NCBI RefSeq assembly: GCF_018403665.1
Contig: NZ_BOVJ01000158.1
Span: forward strand, 1 to 34,874
Length of the DNA stretch: 34,874 bases
Direction of reading: 5' to 3'
Source: Paenibacillus cisolokensis
Lineage (GTDB): Bacteria; Bacillota; Bacilli; Paenibacillales; Paenibacillaceae
A program made the position numbers and the translations under genes. Shown here piece after piece: positions 24,453-32,754 of this stretch (positions are counted from its first letter, which is position 1; every line of letters starts with the position of its first letter). The notes beneath the pieces are model-generated. The model saw nothing but the letters and a program-made list of their open reading frames with translations, was not told the origin of the DNA and ran no database searches.

Positions 24453-24719
24453 TTATTTTTTTAAAATTCCGATCAACAAACAGGCAACGCCGGCAACGAC
24501 CCAGACGAATCGGTCCAGCGACAGCTTGTCGGACAGGCCGACGAGTCCGATGGTCGTCGTCGAAATCAGAATAAGCGGGCCGACCAGCGCCAGCGACGAA
24601 TTGACGGCGAGCGCCTTGTCCACCTGGTTCAGCCGGATCATAAGCAGCGCCGCGCATATTTCGATCGAGCCCGAGAACACGCGCAGCATCGCCATGCTCA
24701 TCACAATTTTGTTGACCAT
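24453..24719 (-). CDS. yqhV: YqhV family membrane protein (DUF2619)
   Basis: An 88-aa membrane protein with three hydrophobic segments (about 5-28, 40-58, 68-86), the size and position of YqhV, which precedes spoIIIAA in Bacillus. The ATG follows AAGGAGGTG by about 10 bases. A sigma-E-like -10 (CATACATA on minus, 24760-24767) lies upstream, but no matching -35 was found. Function is unknown; its placement suggests a role in sporulation. Confidence 0.88.
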   Translation of the reverse strand: MVNKIVMSMAMLRVFSGSIEICAALLMIRLNQVDKALAVNSSLALVGPLILISTTTIGLVGLSDKLSLDRFVWVVAGVACLLIGILKK

Positions 24720-24787
24720 CCGGCCGTCTCACCTCCTTCAGCGGGATAGGATTGATTCATATGTATGCAAGCCTGTCTGCATTTAGG

Positions 24788-24803
24788 CCGGGCACCTGCC
24801 CGG
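24788..24803. repeat. Perfect palindrome in the yqhV-comA divergent region
   Basis: CCGGGCA-CC-TGCCCGG, a 7-bp-arm perfect inverted repeat midway between the divergent yqhV and comA genes. No T run follows on either strand. A second dyad, CAGAC-TTGAC-GTCTG, lies about 25 bp nearer comA over its possible -35. Confidence 0.45.
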
Positions 24804-24879
24804 ATGCGGCTGCATATATTGCAAGCAGACTTGACGTCTGAAATATGATCAGCATAACAGAAGCGAGGAGATCAGACCG

Positions 24880-25741
24880 ATGGGAACAACCCAAACGGAA
24901 ATATGGCCGTCCGAACTGCGAGATCCAAGCGGTAGACGAAGCCAAGCGAATATCTGGCCGGCGCAACGCAAGACAACGAATGTCCGCTTCGCCGAAACCG
25001 GGCAAACGATGATTATCGATAAAGGGCTGGGACGCAGCGCCTTTGTCGATTTTCTGGAGTTGGCAGGCCCGTATGTCGATATTATCAAGCTTGGCTTCGG
25101 CACTTCGGCCCTGTACCCGGACGATCTGCTGACCGAGAAAATCGCTCTGGCCACAGCCCGCGGGATTGTCGTGACGCCCGGAGGGACGCTGCTGGAAGCG
25201 GCGGTAAATCAAGGCGAAGTAAGCGAATTTTTCGAGCGATCTGCCGCTTCGGGTTCAACGGAGTCGAGGTGTCGGACGGAACGATCGAAGTGAGCCGGTC
25301 GCTCCGGACGGATTTGATCCGGGAAGGTATCGCGAACGGGCTGACCGTTCTGACCGAATACGGCAAAAAACGAACGGGGCGCGGATCGATCCCGACGGTC
25401 TGGCGGCTACGGCCGATGCGGACTGGGCAGCCGGGGCCGCTCTCATTACGGTGGAAGCGAGGGAGTCGGGAATCGGCGTCGGGCTATTCGATGAAAACGG
25501 GAACTGCCGCGAGGAACTGCTCGATACGATCGCCCGTACCGTATCCGATACCGGAAGGTTGATGTGGGAAGCCCCGCTCAAAAGCCAGCAGGCGCTGCTG
25601 CTGAAGCGGTTCGGCCCCGCCGTCCATCTGGGCAACATTCCGCCTGCCGAAGCGCTGTCCGTGGAGACGATGCGGCGCGGTCTGCGCTCCGATACGTTCG
25701 AGTTCGGAATGCGGCCGGAGCCGATCGTCTATATGATATGA
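24880..25741 (+). CDS. comA: Phosphosulfolactate synthase (two frameshifts)
   Basis: Adds sulfite to phosphoenolpyruvate to form (2R)-3-phosphosulfolactate (EC 4.4.1.19). The TIM-barrel ComA/YitC family is clear in three joined frames: MIIDKGLG and DIIKLGFGTS in the first, GFNGVEVSDGTIEVS in the second, and LITVEARESGIGVGLFD with HLGNIPP and GLRSDTFEF in the third. Two one-base losses break it. One lies near 25238-25243, where an extra base in CGATCTGC would give ..ERICRFGFN. The other is at the A6 run 25365-25370, where seven A would give ..KKTNGARIDPDG. Repaired length is about 287 aa. GAGGAG lies about eight bases before the ATG. comB follows within 45 bp. In Bacillus the ortholog yitC is a sporulation gene and sulfolactate is a spore solute. 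Confidence 0.9.
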
Positions 25742-25784
25742 AGCCTCCGGCATGCCGGACGGGGAAGGCGGGTACGAACGTAAC

Positions 25785-26504
25785 ATGCGGGTGGACGTGA
25801 TCGCGACGCTGGAGGATGCGGAAGCCGGGCGCTTCGCCGGGCGGACGGCCATCGTCATCGATGCGCTGCGGGCGACCAGCACGATTGTGACGGCGCTTGC
25901 GAACGGAGCGGACGAAGTCGTTCCGGCATTGACGGCCGACGAAGCGGCGGCGCTGCGGCGACCGGGAGATATTCTGGGAGGAGAGCGGGACGGACGCGCG
26001 GTTCCGGGCTTTGATTGCGGCAACTCGCCTTCCGACTATGCGCCGGAAATCGTCTCCGGACGGCGCATCGTGCTGACGACAACGAACGGGACGCGGGCGA
26101 TACGTCTGGCGGCGAACGCGGACGGCTTGCTCGCGGGCTCGTTCCTGAACGCTCTCGCCTGTGCGCGCAGCGCGCTGGCCGGCGGGCGCGATATCGTCAT
26201 TCTGTGTGCCGGCTCCCGCGGCCAATTCGCGCTGGAAGATGGATTATGCGCCGGGGCGATCGCGGATCGGATGCGGCAATTGACATCCGGGAAGCTGGAA
26301 CTGGACGATTTCGGCAGCGCGATGCTGGCGCTGTACCGCGAACGTTCGCATACCCTGACGGATGCGCTGAGGCGGAGCTCCGGCGGCCGCAAACTCGCGC
26401 AGCTCGGCATGGAAGCGGATGTGGAGGCGTGCGCGCGCGTCGACATCTGCCGGACAGTGCCATGGCGGACGGAGAGCGGCGCACTTGCGGGCGGACGGGG
26501 ATGA
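25785..26504 (+). CDS. comB: 2-phosphosulfolactate phosphatase
   Basis: Mg-dependent phosphatase that converts 2-phosphosulfolactate to sulfolactate (EC 3.1.3.71), the second step after ComA. Family motifs are VIDALRATSTIV (near the N-terminus), CGNSPSDYAPE, LTTTNGTRAI and CAGSRGQFALEDGLCAGAI. About 239 aa from the ATG at 25785 (MRVDVIATLEDA), the start preferred because the family begins at this strand; an ATG at 25752 would add 11 residues. Neither start has a strong ribosome binding site. A long hairpin follows the stop. With comA it forms a two-gene sulfolactate module transcribed away from spoIIIA. Confidence 0.92.
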   Translation: MRVDVIATLEDAEAGRFAGRTAIVIDALRATSTIVTALANGADEVVPALTADEAAALRRPGDILGGERDGRAVPGFDCGNSPSDYAPEIVSGRRIVLTTTNGTRAIRLAANADGLLAGSFLNALACARSALAGGRDIVILCAGSRGQFALEDGLCAGAIADRMRQLTSGKLELDDFGSAMLALYRERSHTLTDALRRSSGGRKLAQLGMEADVEACARVDICRTVPWRTESGALAGGRG

Positions 26505-26512
26505 CATAAACC

Positions 26513-26546
26513 GGGGGCTTGGTCCATACAATGGACTAAAGCCCCC
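26513..26546 (+). terminator. Long hairpin after comB
   Basis: GGGGGCTT/AAGCCCCC (26513-26520 with 26539-26546) encloses GGTCCAT-ACA-ATGGACT, giving about 15 base pairs with one bulge, starting nine bases past the comB stop. Only TTCC follows, so as an intrinsic terminator it is weak in the T tract but very strong in the stem. Confidence 0.6.
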
Positions 26547-26605
26547 TTCCGGCTTGCAGCATGCGGCGGAAGCGGCAATTCCCGACGACGGATTGGAGCT
26601 TGCTC

Positions 26606-27067
26606 ATGAGCGGTGAAATCATATTGGTGGGCTTGATCATTATCGGCCTCGTCGGCCGTTCGCCGATTATATCGACAGCCGCTTGCGTCCTGCTGGCCGT
26701 CAAGCTCGTTCATCTCGAACGATACTTGCCGGTCATCGAGCGGCGCGGACTGGAGCTCGGTCTCTTGTTCCTTACCTTCAGCGTTCTCGTGCCGTTCGCG
26801 TCGGGCCGTATTCAGATGAAGGAATTGACGGCGGCGCTCACGTCATGGCCCGGATGGCTCGCGCTGATCGGCGGGGCGGCCGCCACATATGTCAACGGCA
26901 AAGGGCTGGAGATGCTCCGCATCGATCCCCAGCTCATCATCGGACTCGTAATCGGTTCCATTATCGGCATCGTGTTCTTCCGCGGCATTCCGGTCGGCCC
27001 GCTGATGGCCGCCGGCATTACCGCCTTGCTGTACAAGGTCTTCATCTTCATAGCCGGCAAAATATAG
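26606..27067 (+). CDS. UPF0756 (DUF441) membrane protein, YeaL-like
   Basis: A 153-aa protein with four to five transmembrane helices (about 5-20, 22-40, 46-66, 75-95 and 105-150), matching the UPF0756/DUF441 family. Typical stretches are [15 protein letters not shown] and [21 protein letters not shown]. The ATG at 26606 follows GGAGC by seven bases; the frame extends upstream without a binding site. It lies downstream of the comB hairpin and converges with lysC. The function of the family is unknown. Confidence 0.9.
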   Translation: MSGEIILVGLIIIGLVGRSPIISTAACVLLAVKLVHLERYLPVIERRGLELGLLFLTFSVLVPFASGRIQMKELTAALTSWPGWLALIGGAAATYVNGKGLEMLRIDPQLIIGLVIGSIIGIVFFRGIPVGPLMAAGITALLYKVFIFIAGKI

Positions 27068-27081
27068 CATGGGGCGGCGGC

Positions 27082-27123
27082 AAAAAAGAGCAAAACCGTC
27101 CGTGCGGCGGAAGGTTTTGCTCT
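27082..27123 (-). terminator. Terminator of lysC
   Basis: On the minus strand AGAGCAAAACC/GGTTTTGCTCT, a perfect 11-bp stem, is followed by six T. It sits between the converging UPF0756 and lysC genes; A residues on the other side also give the plus strand a hairpin but no T run. Confidence 0.85.
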
Positions 27124-27189
27124 GTCCGTTCTCCGATTATGATGACGATGCGATGACGATGAGTCCGGTCCGTCCGGTAACGTCCTTCG

Positions 27190-28443
27190 TTAGCGGCGCT
27201 CTTGCGGACCGCCGACGAACGCCTGCTCCGACGTATCCAGGCCGTATGCGGTATGCAGCGCCCGCACGACGTCGTTCAGATGTTCGGCGTCGATGACGCA
27301 AGACACCTTGATTTCCGATGTGCTGACCATTTTGATGCTGACGCCGAGGCTCGAGATCGTCTTGAACATCGAAGCGGCGACTCCGGGATTGCTGACCATG
27401 CCGGCGCCGACGATCGATACTTTGACGAGCCCTTCCTCGCTGGTCACTTCGCGGTACGGCACTTTGCTCCGGATTCCTTCGATAACGGACAACGCCTTGT
27501 CCCGGTCGCCCAATCCGAGCGTAAAGGAAAAATCGGCCTTGCCGTCCTTCACGCCGCTTTGCACGATAATATCGACGTCAATCCCTGCTTCCGCAAGCGC
27601 GCCGAACACGCCGGCCAGAACGCCCGGAACATCCTCGACTCCCATAATGCTGATTCTCGACACGTTTTTTTCGAACGCGATGCCCCGTACGACGACGCCC
27701 TGCTCCATGACAGCTTCCTCCTTCACACTCGTCCCTTCGTTCTGCGTAAAGCTGGATCTGACGACAAGCTTCACGTTGTAATGCTTGGCATACTCCACCG
27801 CGCGCGGGTGAAGCACCGCAGCGCCGAGATGCGCCAGCTCCAGCATTTCATCGTAAGAAATTTCATTCAGCTTGCGCGCGCATTTGACAACGCGCGGGTC
27901 GGTCGAATATACGCCGTCGACGTCGGTGTAGATTTCGCACACGTCGGCCTGAATCGCCGCCGCGAGCGCTACGGCTGTCGTATCGGAGCCGCCTCGTCCG
28001 AGCGTCGTAATTTCGCCGTCCTCGGTCATACCCTGGAATCCGGCAACGATCACAATTTGGCCTTCATCCAGCGCGCGGTGAATGCGGTCCGGGCGAATGT
28101 CGGTAATTCTCGCCTTTCCGTGCACCGCATCCGTGCGGATGCCCGCCTGCCAGCCCGTCATTGAAATAGCCGAATGACCGAGCTTGTGTATCGTCATCGA
28201 CAGCAGAGCAACCGAGATCTGTTCCCCTGTCGTCAGCAGCATATCCATCTCCCTTGCGGGAGGATTGTCGTTGAGCAGCTTCGACTGGTCGATCAGATCG
28301 TCGGTCGTATCGCCCATGGCGGACACGACGACGACGACCCGGTCGCCGGCCGTCTTTTTCTCGACTATCCGCTGCGCAACGCGCTGCATCCGTTCCGTCG
28401 TACCGACTGAACTGCCGCCGAACTTCATCACAATCAAGGACAA
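27190..28443 (-). CDS. lysC: Aspartate kinase
   Basis: Phosphorylates aspartate, the first step toward lysine, diaminopimelate, threonine and methionine. The 417-aa product has the N-terminal kinase signature VMKFGGSSVG, the family stretch TTLGRGGSDTTAVALA, then two C-terminal ACT domains (about 265-417, with ISIMGVEDVPGVLAGVF and VSIVGAGM) that bind the feedback inhibitor. The start is the TTG at 28443 (MSLIVMKFGG) with GGGAG about 10 bases upstream; the frame runs further upstream with no such signal. The leader is only about 35 bases, so no lysine riboswitch fits. Which inhibitor it senses is unknown. Confidence 0.95.
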   Translation of the reverse strand: MSLIVMKFGGSSVGTTERMQRVAQRIVEKKTAGDRVVVVVSAMGDTTDDLIDQSKLLNDNPPAREMDMLLTTGEQISVALLSMTIHKLGHSAISMTGWQAGIRTDAVHGKARITDIRPDRIHRALDEGQIVIVAGFQGMTEDGEITTLGRGGSDTTAVALAAAIQADVCEIYTDVDGVYSTDPRVVKCARKLNEISYDEMLELAHLGAAVLHPRAVEYAKHYNVKLVVRSSFTQNEGTSVKEEAVMEQGVVVRGIAFEKNVSRISIMGVEDVPGVLAGVFGALAEAGIDVDIIVQSGVKDGKADFSFTLGLGDRDKALSVIEGIRSKVPYREVTSEEGLVKVSIVGAGMVSNPGVAASMFKTISSLGVSIKMVSTSEIKVSCVIDAEHLNDVVRALHTAYGLDTSEQAFVGGPQERR

Positions 28444-28485
28444 AACTGATTCACTCCCACTCTTCGCATATACATACAGTGTTTT

Positions 28486-28494
28486 ATTATAACA
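28486..28494 (-). promoter_or_regulatory. Extended -10 promoter of lysC
   Basis: On the minus strand TG-T-TATAAT, a perfect extended -10 between the TetR-gene stop and lysC; no good -35 at the normal distance. Predicted leader of about 35 bases. Confidence 0.55.
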
Positions 28495-28525
28495 TACCGG
28501 AGCCGTTTTGGGCAGAGCCGATTCA

Positions 28526-29134
28526 TCAGGAGTCCTCTTCTTCCAACCATTCCGAAGCGCCGAGCGCATTGAATATGAACCGCGTCGTGTCCCGGACAAC
28601 CTCTTCATAGGGGGAAGGCGGCTCCGACATCAGCGGCTTGAAATAATCGGTAAATTTAAAGAAGATTATGGTGCCGATAACGGAAAACAGCGTGTTGTCA
28701 ATGGAATCGTAGCGAAAATAGCCCTGTTCCTTCCCTTTGACCAGCAGCTCCTTCAGCTTGAACCATACCGGGAGCATCATTTGCTGAATGTGCGGAATTC
28801 TCGGCGTGCTCTTGTAAACTTCCTGCATGATGATTCTGATCATTTCCGGATCGTTCATACGGACGTAAATCACTTCCCGGATTAACCGTTTCAAACCTTT
28901 GACCGGATGCTGAAGTATATCTTCAAGCTCATGCAGCAAATGAAACGGAATAAACGTTTGGAACACCGCGTACAGCATATTTTCTTTGCCGCCGAAATAG
29001 TAGGAGACGAGCGCCACGTTGGCTCCCGCCTCGTCACATACTTGTCTTACCGATGTGCCGTCGAACCCGTTCTGGGCAAACAGCTTCTTGGCCGCCAGCA
29101 ATATTCGCATCTTCATATCATGATCGGATGACAT
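28526..29134 (-). CDS. TetR-family regulator (YhgD-like)
   Basis: A 202-aa TetR regulator. The N-terminal DNA-binding domain (about 8-55) has ILLAAKKLFAQNGFDGTSV and the recognition helix GANVALVSYYFGGKENML; the helical ligand domain fills the rest. The ATG at 29134 follows CGGAGGA by about six bases. It sits 66 bp after a YhgE-like export gene on the same strand, the arrangement seen for yhgD-yhgE in Bacillus, so it probably controls that gene and itself. The ligand is unknown. Confidence 0.9.
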   Translation of the reverse strand: MSSDHDMKMRILLAAKKLFAQNGFDGTSVRQVCDEAGANVALVSYYFGGKENMLYAVFQTFIPFHLLHELEDILQHPVKGLKRLIREVIYVRMNDPEMIRIIMQEVYKSTPRIPHIQQMMLPVWFKLKELLVKGKEQGYFRYDSIDNTLFSVIGTIIFFKFTDYFKPLMSEPPSPYEEVVRDTTRFIFNALGASEWLEEEDS

Positions 29135-29200
29135 CGACAATCCTCCGTTCCGATCGCGCATCGATCGTTTCTATCGCTATTATGAGTGCTGAGGACTCCA

Positions 29201-30366
29201 TTATGCAAGTTTCGTTTCGGCAGCGGGCGCATTGGTGCGGCCCGTATCGCTGCGCAAAGCGGTAATGACCGCCCCGAGCGCAAGCGAACCCGCGGCGAAA
29301 GCGGCGAGCAGCCAGGCGGGCCCGGCCGGCGACGAGCCGCCGAACAGGAGATTCATGCTTCCTTCCACCGCATAGGTAGCGGGCAGCCAGTCGCCCAGAT
29401 GACGGTAAAAGCCGGAGAGCAATTCGCGCGGCACCATCGCGCCCGACGAAACGAGCTGGGCGGACAAAGCGGTAATGTTGAACAGCATGCCGGCGAACCC
29501 GAACAGCAGCAGGAACAGCTGGGCGAAAAACATAAAGCTCATCAGAATGAGCGACAGAAAGCCCCATAGCGCCATAAACCCGCTGTTTGCCTGACCGCCC
29601 AGCATCATGATCAACGATGCCGCGAACAACGCGATGACAATGGCGGATACGACGTTGATAACGGCGCGCGCGCCGAATTTTGCCAGGCGGTGAACGCGGA
29701 ACCGATCGCCTGCGAAGACTGCTGGATATTCATCGCCATAATCATGGAGCCGACATACGACGCAAGCACCATCATCATCGGCAGCATCTGATTGGCCATC
29801 CCCTGAACGGGGTTCGTGAACCGGATATCGGAGACGACCCGTTCGGACAAAGCTGCGGCTATCTCCTTCACCCGATCCGCCGGAACGTTCATCGGCGTCA
29901 ATATCGCTTCCGCTCCGGCCGCGATCGCCTGCTTGTCGACGGCCGCCGTCACCTGGGACGCGACGCTCTGCATGATGCTCTTGATCATGAACGGATTCGA
30001 TTCGTTGATCCAGTATTTCAGGCTCGCTTGCCCGCCCGGAACTTGCAGCTGGCTCGAGAAATCCGGCGGAATATGGAGCACCATCTGGACATCCCGGTCA
30101 TTCAGCATGTTCATCGCCTGTTCCGGGAGATCGACCGTTACAATCCCGAACGGCAAGCTGCGGCCCAGACTGCCGACGACAAGGCTTCCCATTTCCTGAT
30201 CCTCATTGACGACCGCGACTTTCAGGTTGGCCGTCCGATCCGTTACGCCATCGTATCCGGTCATCCATACAACACCGAAAACAAGCTGGAACATGAAGGC
30301 GGCTAAAATTCCGGTCCAGGTCGCCCGATTTTCATAAAAGCCCGCAATGCCCTCAGCATAAGTCAA
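29201..30366 (-). CDS. YhgE/ABC-2-like membrane exporter (one frameshift)
   Basis: Polytopic membrane protein of the YhgE/DUF3533 type, often linked to drug or antimicrobial export and phage infection. Layout: an N-terminal membrane helix (about 17-37, ILAAFMFQLVFGVVWMTGY), a large extracytoplasmic loop, then at least five C-terminal helices (MLPMMMVLASYVGSMIMAM onward). The frame breaks at 29678-29681: CAAAATTC reads ..TAWQNSARAP, whereas five A would give ..TAWQKFGARAVIN and run into the second half. Joined length is about 388 aa. The start is taken as the TTG five bases after AAGGAG. The TetR gene follows. A+T-rich repeats lie upstream. A true break cannot be excluded, but the repaired sequence is seamless. 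Confidence 0.85.
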
Positions 30367-30382
30367 TTCCACTCCTTAAATG

Positions 30383-30410
30383 TTTATTTAAATTAAATAT
30401 TTATTTAAAT
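30383..30410 (-). promoter_or_regulatory. A+T-rich repeats upstream of the yhgE-like gene
   Basis: TTTATTTAAAT occurs twice as a direct repeat (30383-30393 and 30400-30410, 17 bp apart), with ATTTAA/TTAAAT symmetry between. It lies where the promoter should be and is a candidate operator for the adjacent TetR regulator. Confidence 0.4.
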
Positions 30411-30454
30411 ATTAGTGCGGACGGCCCATGCTGTCAATATCTCAGCAGCTTAAT

Positions 30455-30489
30455 AAAAATGCCGCCCGGCATCAAGGCCGAGCGGCATT
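30455..30489 (-). terminator. Terminator of the aroQ-papA-efp operon
   Basis: On the minus strand AATGCCGCTCGGC/GCCGGGCGGCATT (one mismatch or wobble) encloses a 6-base loop and is followed by TTTATT. It lies just past the efp stop. Confidence 0.85.
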
Positions 30490-30495
30490 AGGAGC

Positions 30496-31051
30496 TTATG
30501 CGCGCGAAATATATTTGCCTTCCCGCGTATCGATGAGCAGCACGTCGCCTTCATTGATGAACAGCGGCACCTGCACGTTCAAACCGGTTTCCAGTTTGGC
30601 GTTTTTGGTCGCGCCCGTCGCGGTGTTGCCCTTGATGCCGGGCTCGGTTTCCACGACTTTCAATTCGACGCTGTTCGGCAGCGTAATGCCGATGATTTCG
30701 CCCTGATAGCTGGCGATATGGACGTTCATGTTTTCTTTCAGGAAATTGATTTCCCATTCCAGCTGCTTTTTGTCCAGCGTGAACTGGTCGTACGTTTCAT
30801 TGTCCATAAAGGTATATTCCGAGCCGGAATTGTACAAGTACTGCACTTCCCGGTTCTCGACATGGGCTCGGCCGATCGTTTCGCCGGCGCGGAACGTTTT
30901 TCCACAATGTTGCCGTTTCGCAGGTTTTCAGCTTCGAACGCACGAATGCGGCGCCCTTGCCCGGCTTTACGTGTTGAAATTCGATTACCGAGAAAATGTC
31001 TCCATCCACTTCAACGGTCAAACCTGTCTTGAAATCGTTGACTGAAATCAC
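30496..31051 (-). CDS. efp: Translation elongation factor P (two frameshifts)
   Basis: EF-P binds stalled ribosomes beside the P-site tRNA and relieves arrest at polyproline stretches. The N-terminal KOW-like domain has [12 protein letters not shown] with the modifiable Lys32 at the loop tip; the OB domains follow, including [17 protein letters not shown] (about 130-146). Two A runs are one base short: at 30925-30928 (four T on plus; five needed for KLKNLRNGN) and at 30897-30901 (five; six needed for VEKTFRAGE). Repaired length is exactly 185 aa, the family norm. Since efp is highly conserved, these are almost surely sequence errors. It follows papA by 24 bp and is followed by a strong terminator. 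Confidence 0.95.
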
Positions 31052-31075
31052 AAAAAACCTCCTGAATAATGTTCC

Positions 31076-32143
31076 TTAACCCAGAATGGTAAATTCCTTC
31101 GGGGATGAGGTCAATATTTTAATCCCGTTGTCCGTAATGACAATGTCGTCCTCGATCCGCACCCCGCCGAAGCCGGGGATGTAGATGCCGGGCTCCACCG
31201 TAACGGTCATGCCGGGAATTAAAATCGTATCGCTCCGCGCCGAAAGCCCTGGCGCCTCGTGAATTTCCATGCCGAAGCCGTGGCCCAGACTGTGGCCGAA
31301 ACAGTCTCCGTAGCCGTAGCGTGCGATGACGTCGCGGGCCAAGGCGTCGGCTTCCTTGCCGGTCATGCCGGGACGAATCCCGTCAAGCGCCGTCAGCTGC
31401 GCCTCAAGCACGATGTTGTAGATATCGCGGTGCCGCTGCGTCGGCTTGCCCAATACGACGGTCCTCGTCAAATCGGAGCAATAGCCGTCCAGCAGCGCTC
31501 CGAAATCGAGTTTGACGAATTCGTCGCCCCGGATGACCCGGTCGCTCGCCACTCCGTGCGGCATGGCAGACCGTTCGCCGGAGGCGACGATCGTATCGAA
31601 GGACGAAGAGGTCGCGCCATGGCTGCGCATATACACTTCCATCTCCAGCGCGATATCCTTCTCCGTCATGCCGGGCTTCAGCAATCCGAGTATGTAGGCG
31701 AACGTATCGTCGGCCAGCTTGGCGGCCTTCCGGATGACGGCCAGCTCCGTCTCGTCCTTGATCATCCGCAGCGACTCGACGATGCTGTCCGCTGGCGTCA
31801 GCTCGATGCCGCCAAGCGCCTGGCCCCATTTCACATATTCCGCATAGGTGACATGCGCCTGCTCGAAAGCGACGCTCCGGATGCCTTTCTCCGTCAGCAA
31901 TCTTCGCACCGTGTCAAGAGGGCTGGACGTCTCCTCGACCGCAAAGCCCGAAGCCTGCTCCTTCGCCTGAACCGTATAGCGGAAATCGGTCAGCAGCCAG
32001 GCGTCTTGAGTCGTGATCAGCACCATGCCCGCCGATCCCGTAAAGCCGCTTATGTATCGGCGGTTGTACGGGCTTGCCACAAGCATCGCCTCGAGCCCCT
32101 GGTCGGCCAGCTTGGCCCGCAGTGCGTCTACCCGATTCGTCAA
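31076..32143 (-). CDS. papA: Xaa-Pro aminopeptidase (M24B)
   Basis: Metallopeptidase that removes an N-terminal residue preceding proline (YqhT in Bacillus). The 355-aa product has a creatinase-like N-terminal domain (1-125) and the pita-bread catalytic domain with all five metal ligands: Asp213 (KLDFGA), Asp224 (CSDLTRT), His288 (GHSLGHGFG), Glu317 (TVEPGIY) and Glu331 (RIEDDI). The start is a TTG with GAGGAGGAG about seven bases upstream. It begins 12 bp after aroQ and is followed by efp, so a polyproline-peptide enzyme and the polyproline translation factor share one transcript, as in other Bacillales. Confidence 0.95.
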   Translation of the reverse strand: MTNRVDALRAKLADQGLEAMLVASPYNRRYISGFTGSAGMVLITTQDAWLLTDFRYTVQAKEQASGFAVEETSSPLDTVRRLLTEKGIRSVAFEQAHVTYAEYVKWGQALGGIELTPADSIVESLRMIKDETELAVIRKAAKLADDTFAYILGLLKPGMTEKDIALEMEVYMRSHGATSSSFDTIVASGERSAMPHGVASDRVIRGDEFVKLDFGALLDGYCSDLTRTVVLGKPTQRHRDIYNIVLEAQLTALDGIRPGMTGKEADALARDVIARYGYGDCFGHSLGHGFGMEIHEAPGLSARSDTILIPGMTVTVEPGIYIPGFGGVRIEDDIVITDNGIKILTSSPKEFTILG

Positions 32144-32155
32144 TGGAACTCCTCC

Positions 32156-32593
32156 TCAACTCTCGAGATGGTCGACGAGCGCCTGCAGCCCGAGCTCGTA
32201 GCCGATGGCGCCGAAGCCTGCGATCTGTCCGATAGCGACGGGCGCAATAACCGAAACGTGCCGGAAGCTCTCCCGCTTATGAATATTGGACAGATGCACC
32301 TCGACGGTCGGCAATCCGACCGAGCTGATCGCATCCCGCAGCGCGTAGCTGTAATGGGTCAACGCCCCGGGATTGATCAGAATGCCGTCAAAAGACCCAT
32401 GGGCCGCATGAATGCGGTCGATCAATTCCCCTTCGTGGTTCGACTGGTCAAAGTCCACCTTTACGCCGAGCCGGGAAGCGCACGCCCGAACCCGCGACTC
32501 GATGTCGCCGAGCGTCATCGTACCGTAGACGGCAGGTTCACGAATGCCGAGCATATTAAGGTTCGGACCGTTCAAAACCAGAATGCTGCGCAT
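32156..32593 (-). CDS. aroQ: Type II 3-dehydroquinate dehydratase
   Basis: Removes water from 3-dehydroquinate to give 3-dehydroshikimate in the shikimate pathway. The 145-aa length is typical of the dodecameric type II enzyme. Key residues: Tyr23 (EPAVYG), Asn74 and His80 (INPGALTH), His100 (VEVHLSN) and Arg111 (ESFRH). The ATG at 32593 has GGAGGAG about 11 bases upstream; the open frame continues upstream only through non-coding sequence. It is the first gene of aroQ-papA-efp. Confidence 0.95.
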   Translation of the reverse strand: MRSILVLNGPNLNMLGIREPAVYGTMTLGDIESRVRACASRLGVKVDFDQSNHEGELIDRIHAAHGSFDGILINPGALTHYSYALRDAISSVGLPTVEVHLSNIHKRESFRHVSVIAPVAIGQIAGFGAIGYELGLQALVDHLES

Positions 32594-32675
32594 ATGGCCC
32601 CACACTCCTCCCCGTCTCCCTGTCCGGCGCGCATCGGATGCCGGTTCGCTTGTACCGGCACGGCAGATGCGCATA

Positions 32676-32707
32676 CGCCGATCTTTGACATTTTAACATA
32701 ATCGGCG
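32676..32707 (-). promoter_or_regulatory. aroQ operon promoter flanked by inverted repeat
   Basis: On the minus strand TG-T-TAAAAT (TAAAAT at 32690-32695) gives an extended -10 about 100 bp before aroQ. It sits exactly inside a perfect 7-bp inverted repeat, CGCCGAT (32676-32682) and ATCGGCG (32701-32707), which could be a regulator site. Confidence 0.5.
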
Positions 32708-32754
32708 ATCGGTTGAGAAGAGTTTCCTGCGGCCGGACGCCTCCCTGCCGAAAT

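Noticed and set aside
28444..28525. Lysine riboswitch before lysC
   Set aside because: The promoter leaves a leader of only about 35 bases, far too short for the L-box fold.
30890..30930. efp as a pseudogene
   Set aside because: Two lost bases in A runs restore exactly 185 residues with perfect family sequence; decay would not leave the rest untouched.
31259..32701. A 480-codon plus-strand frame opposite papA and aroQ
   Set aside because: Shadow; it crosses two well-supported minus-strand genes and their gap.
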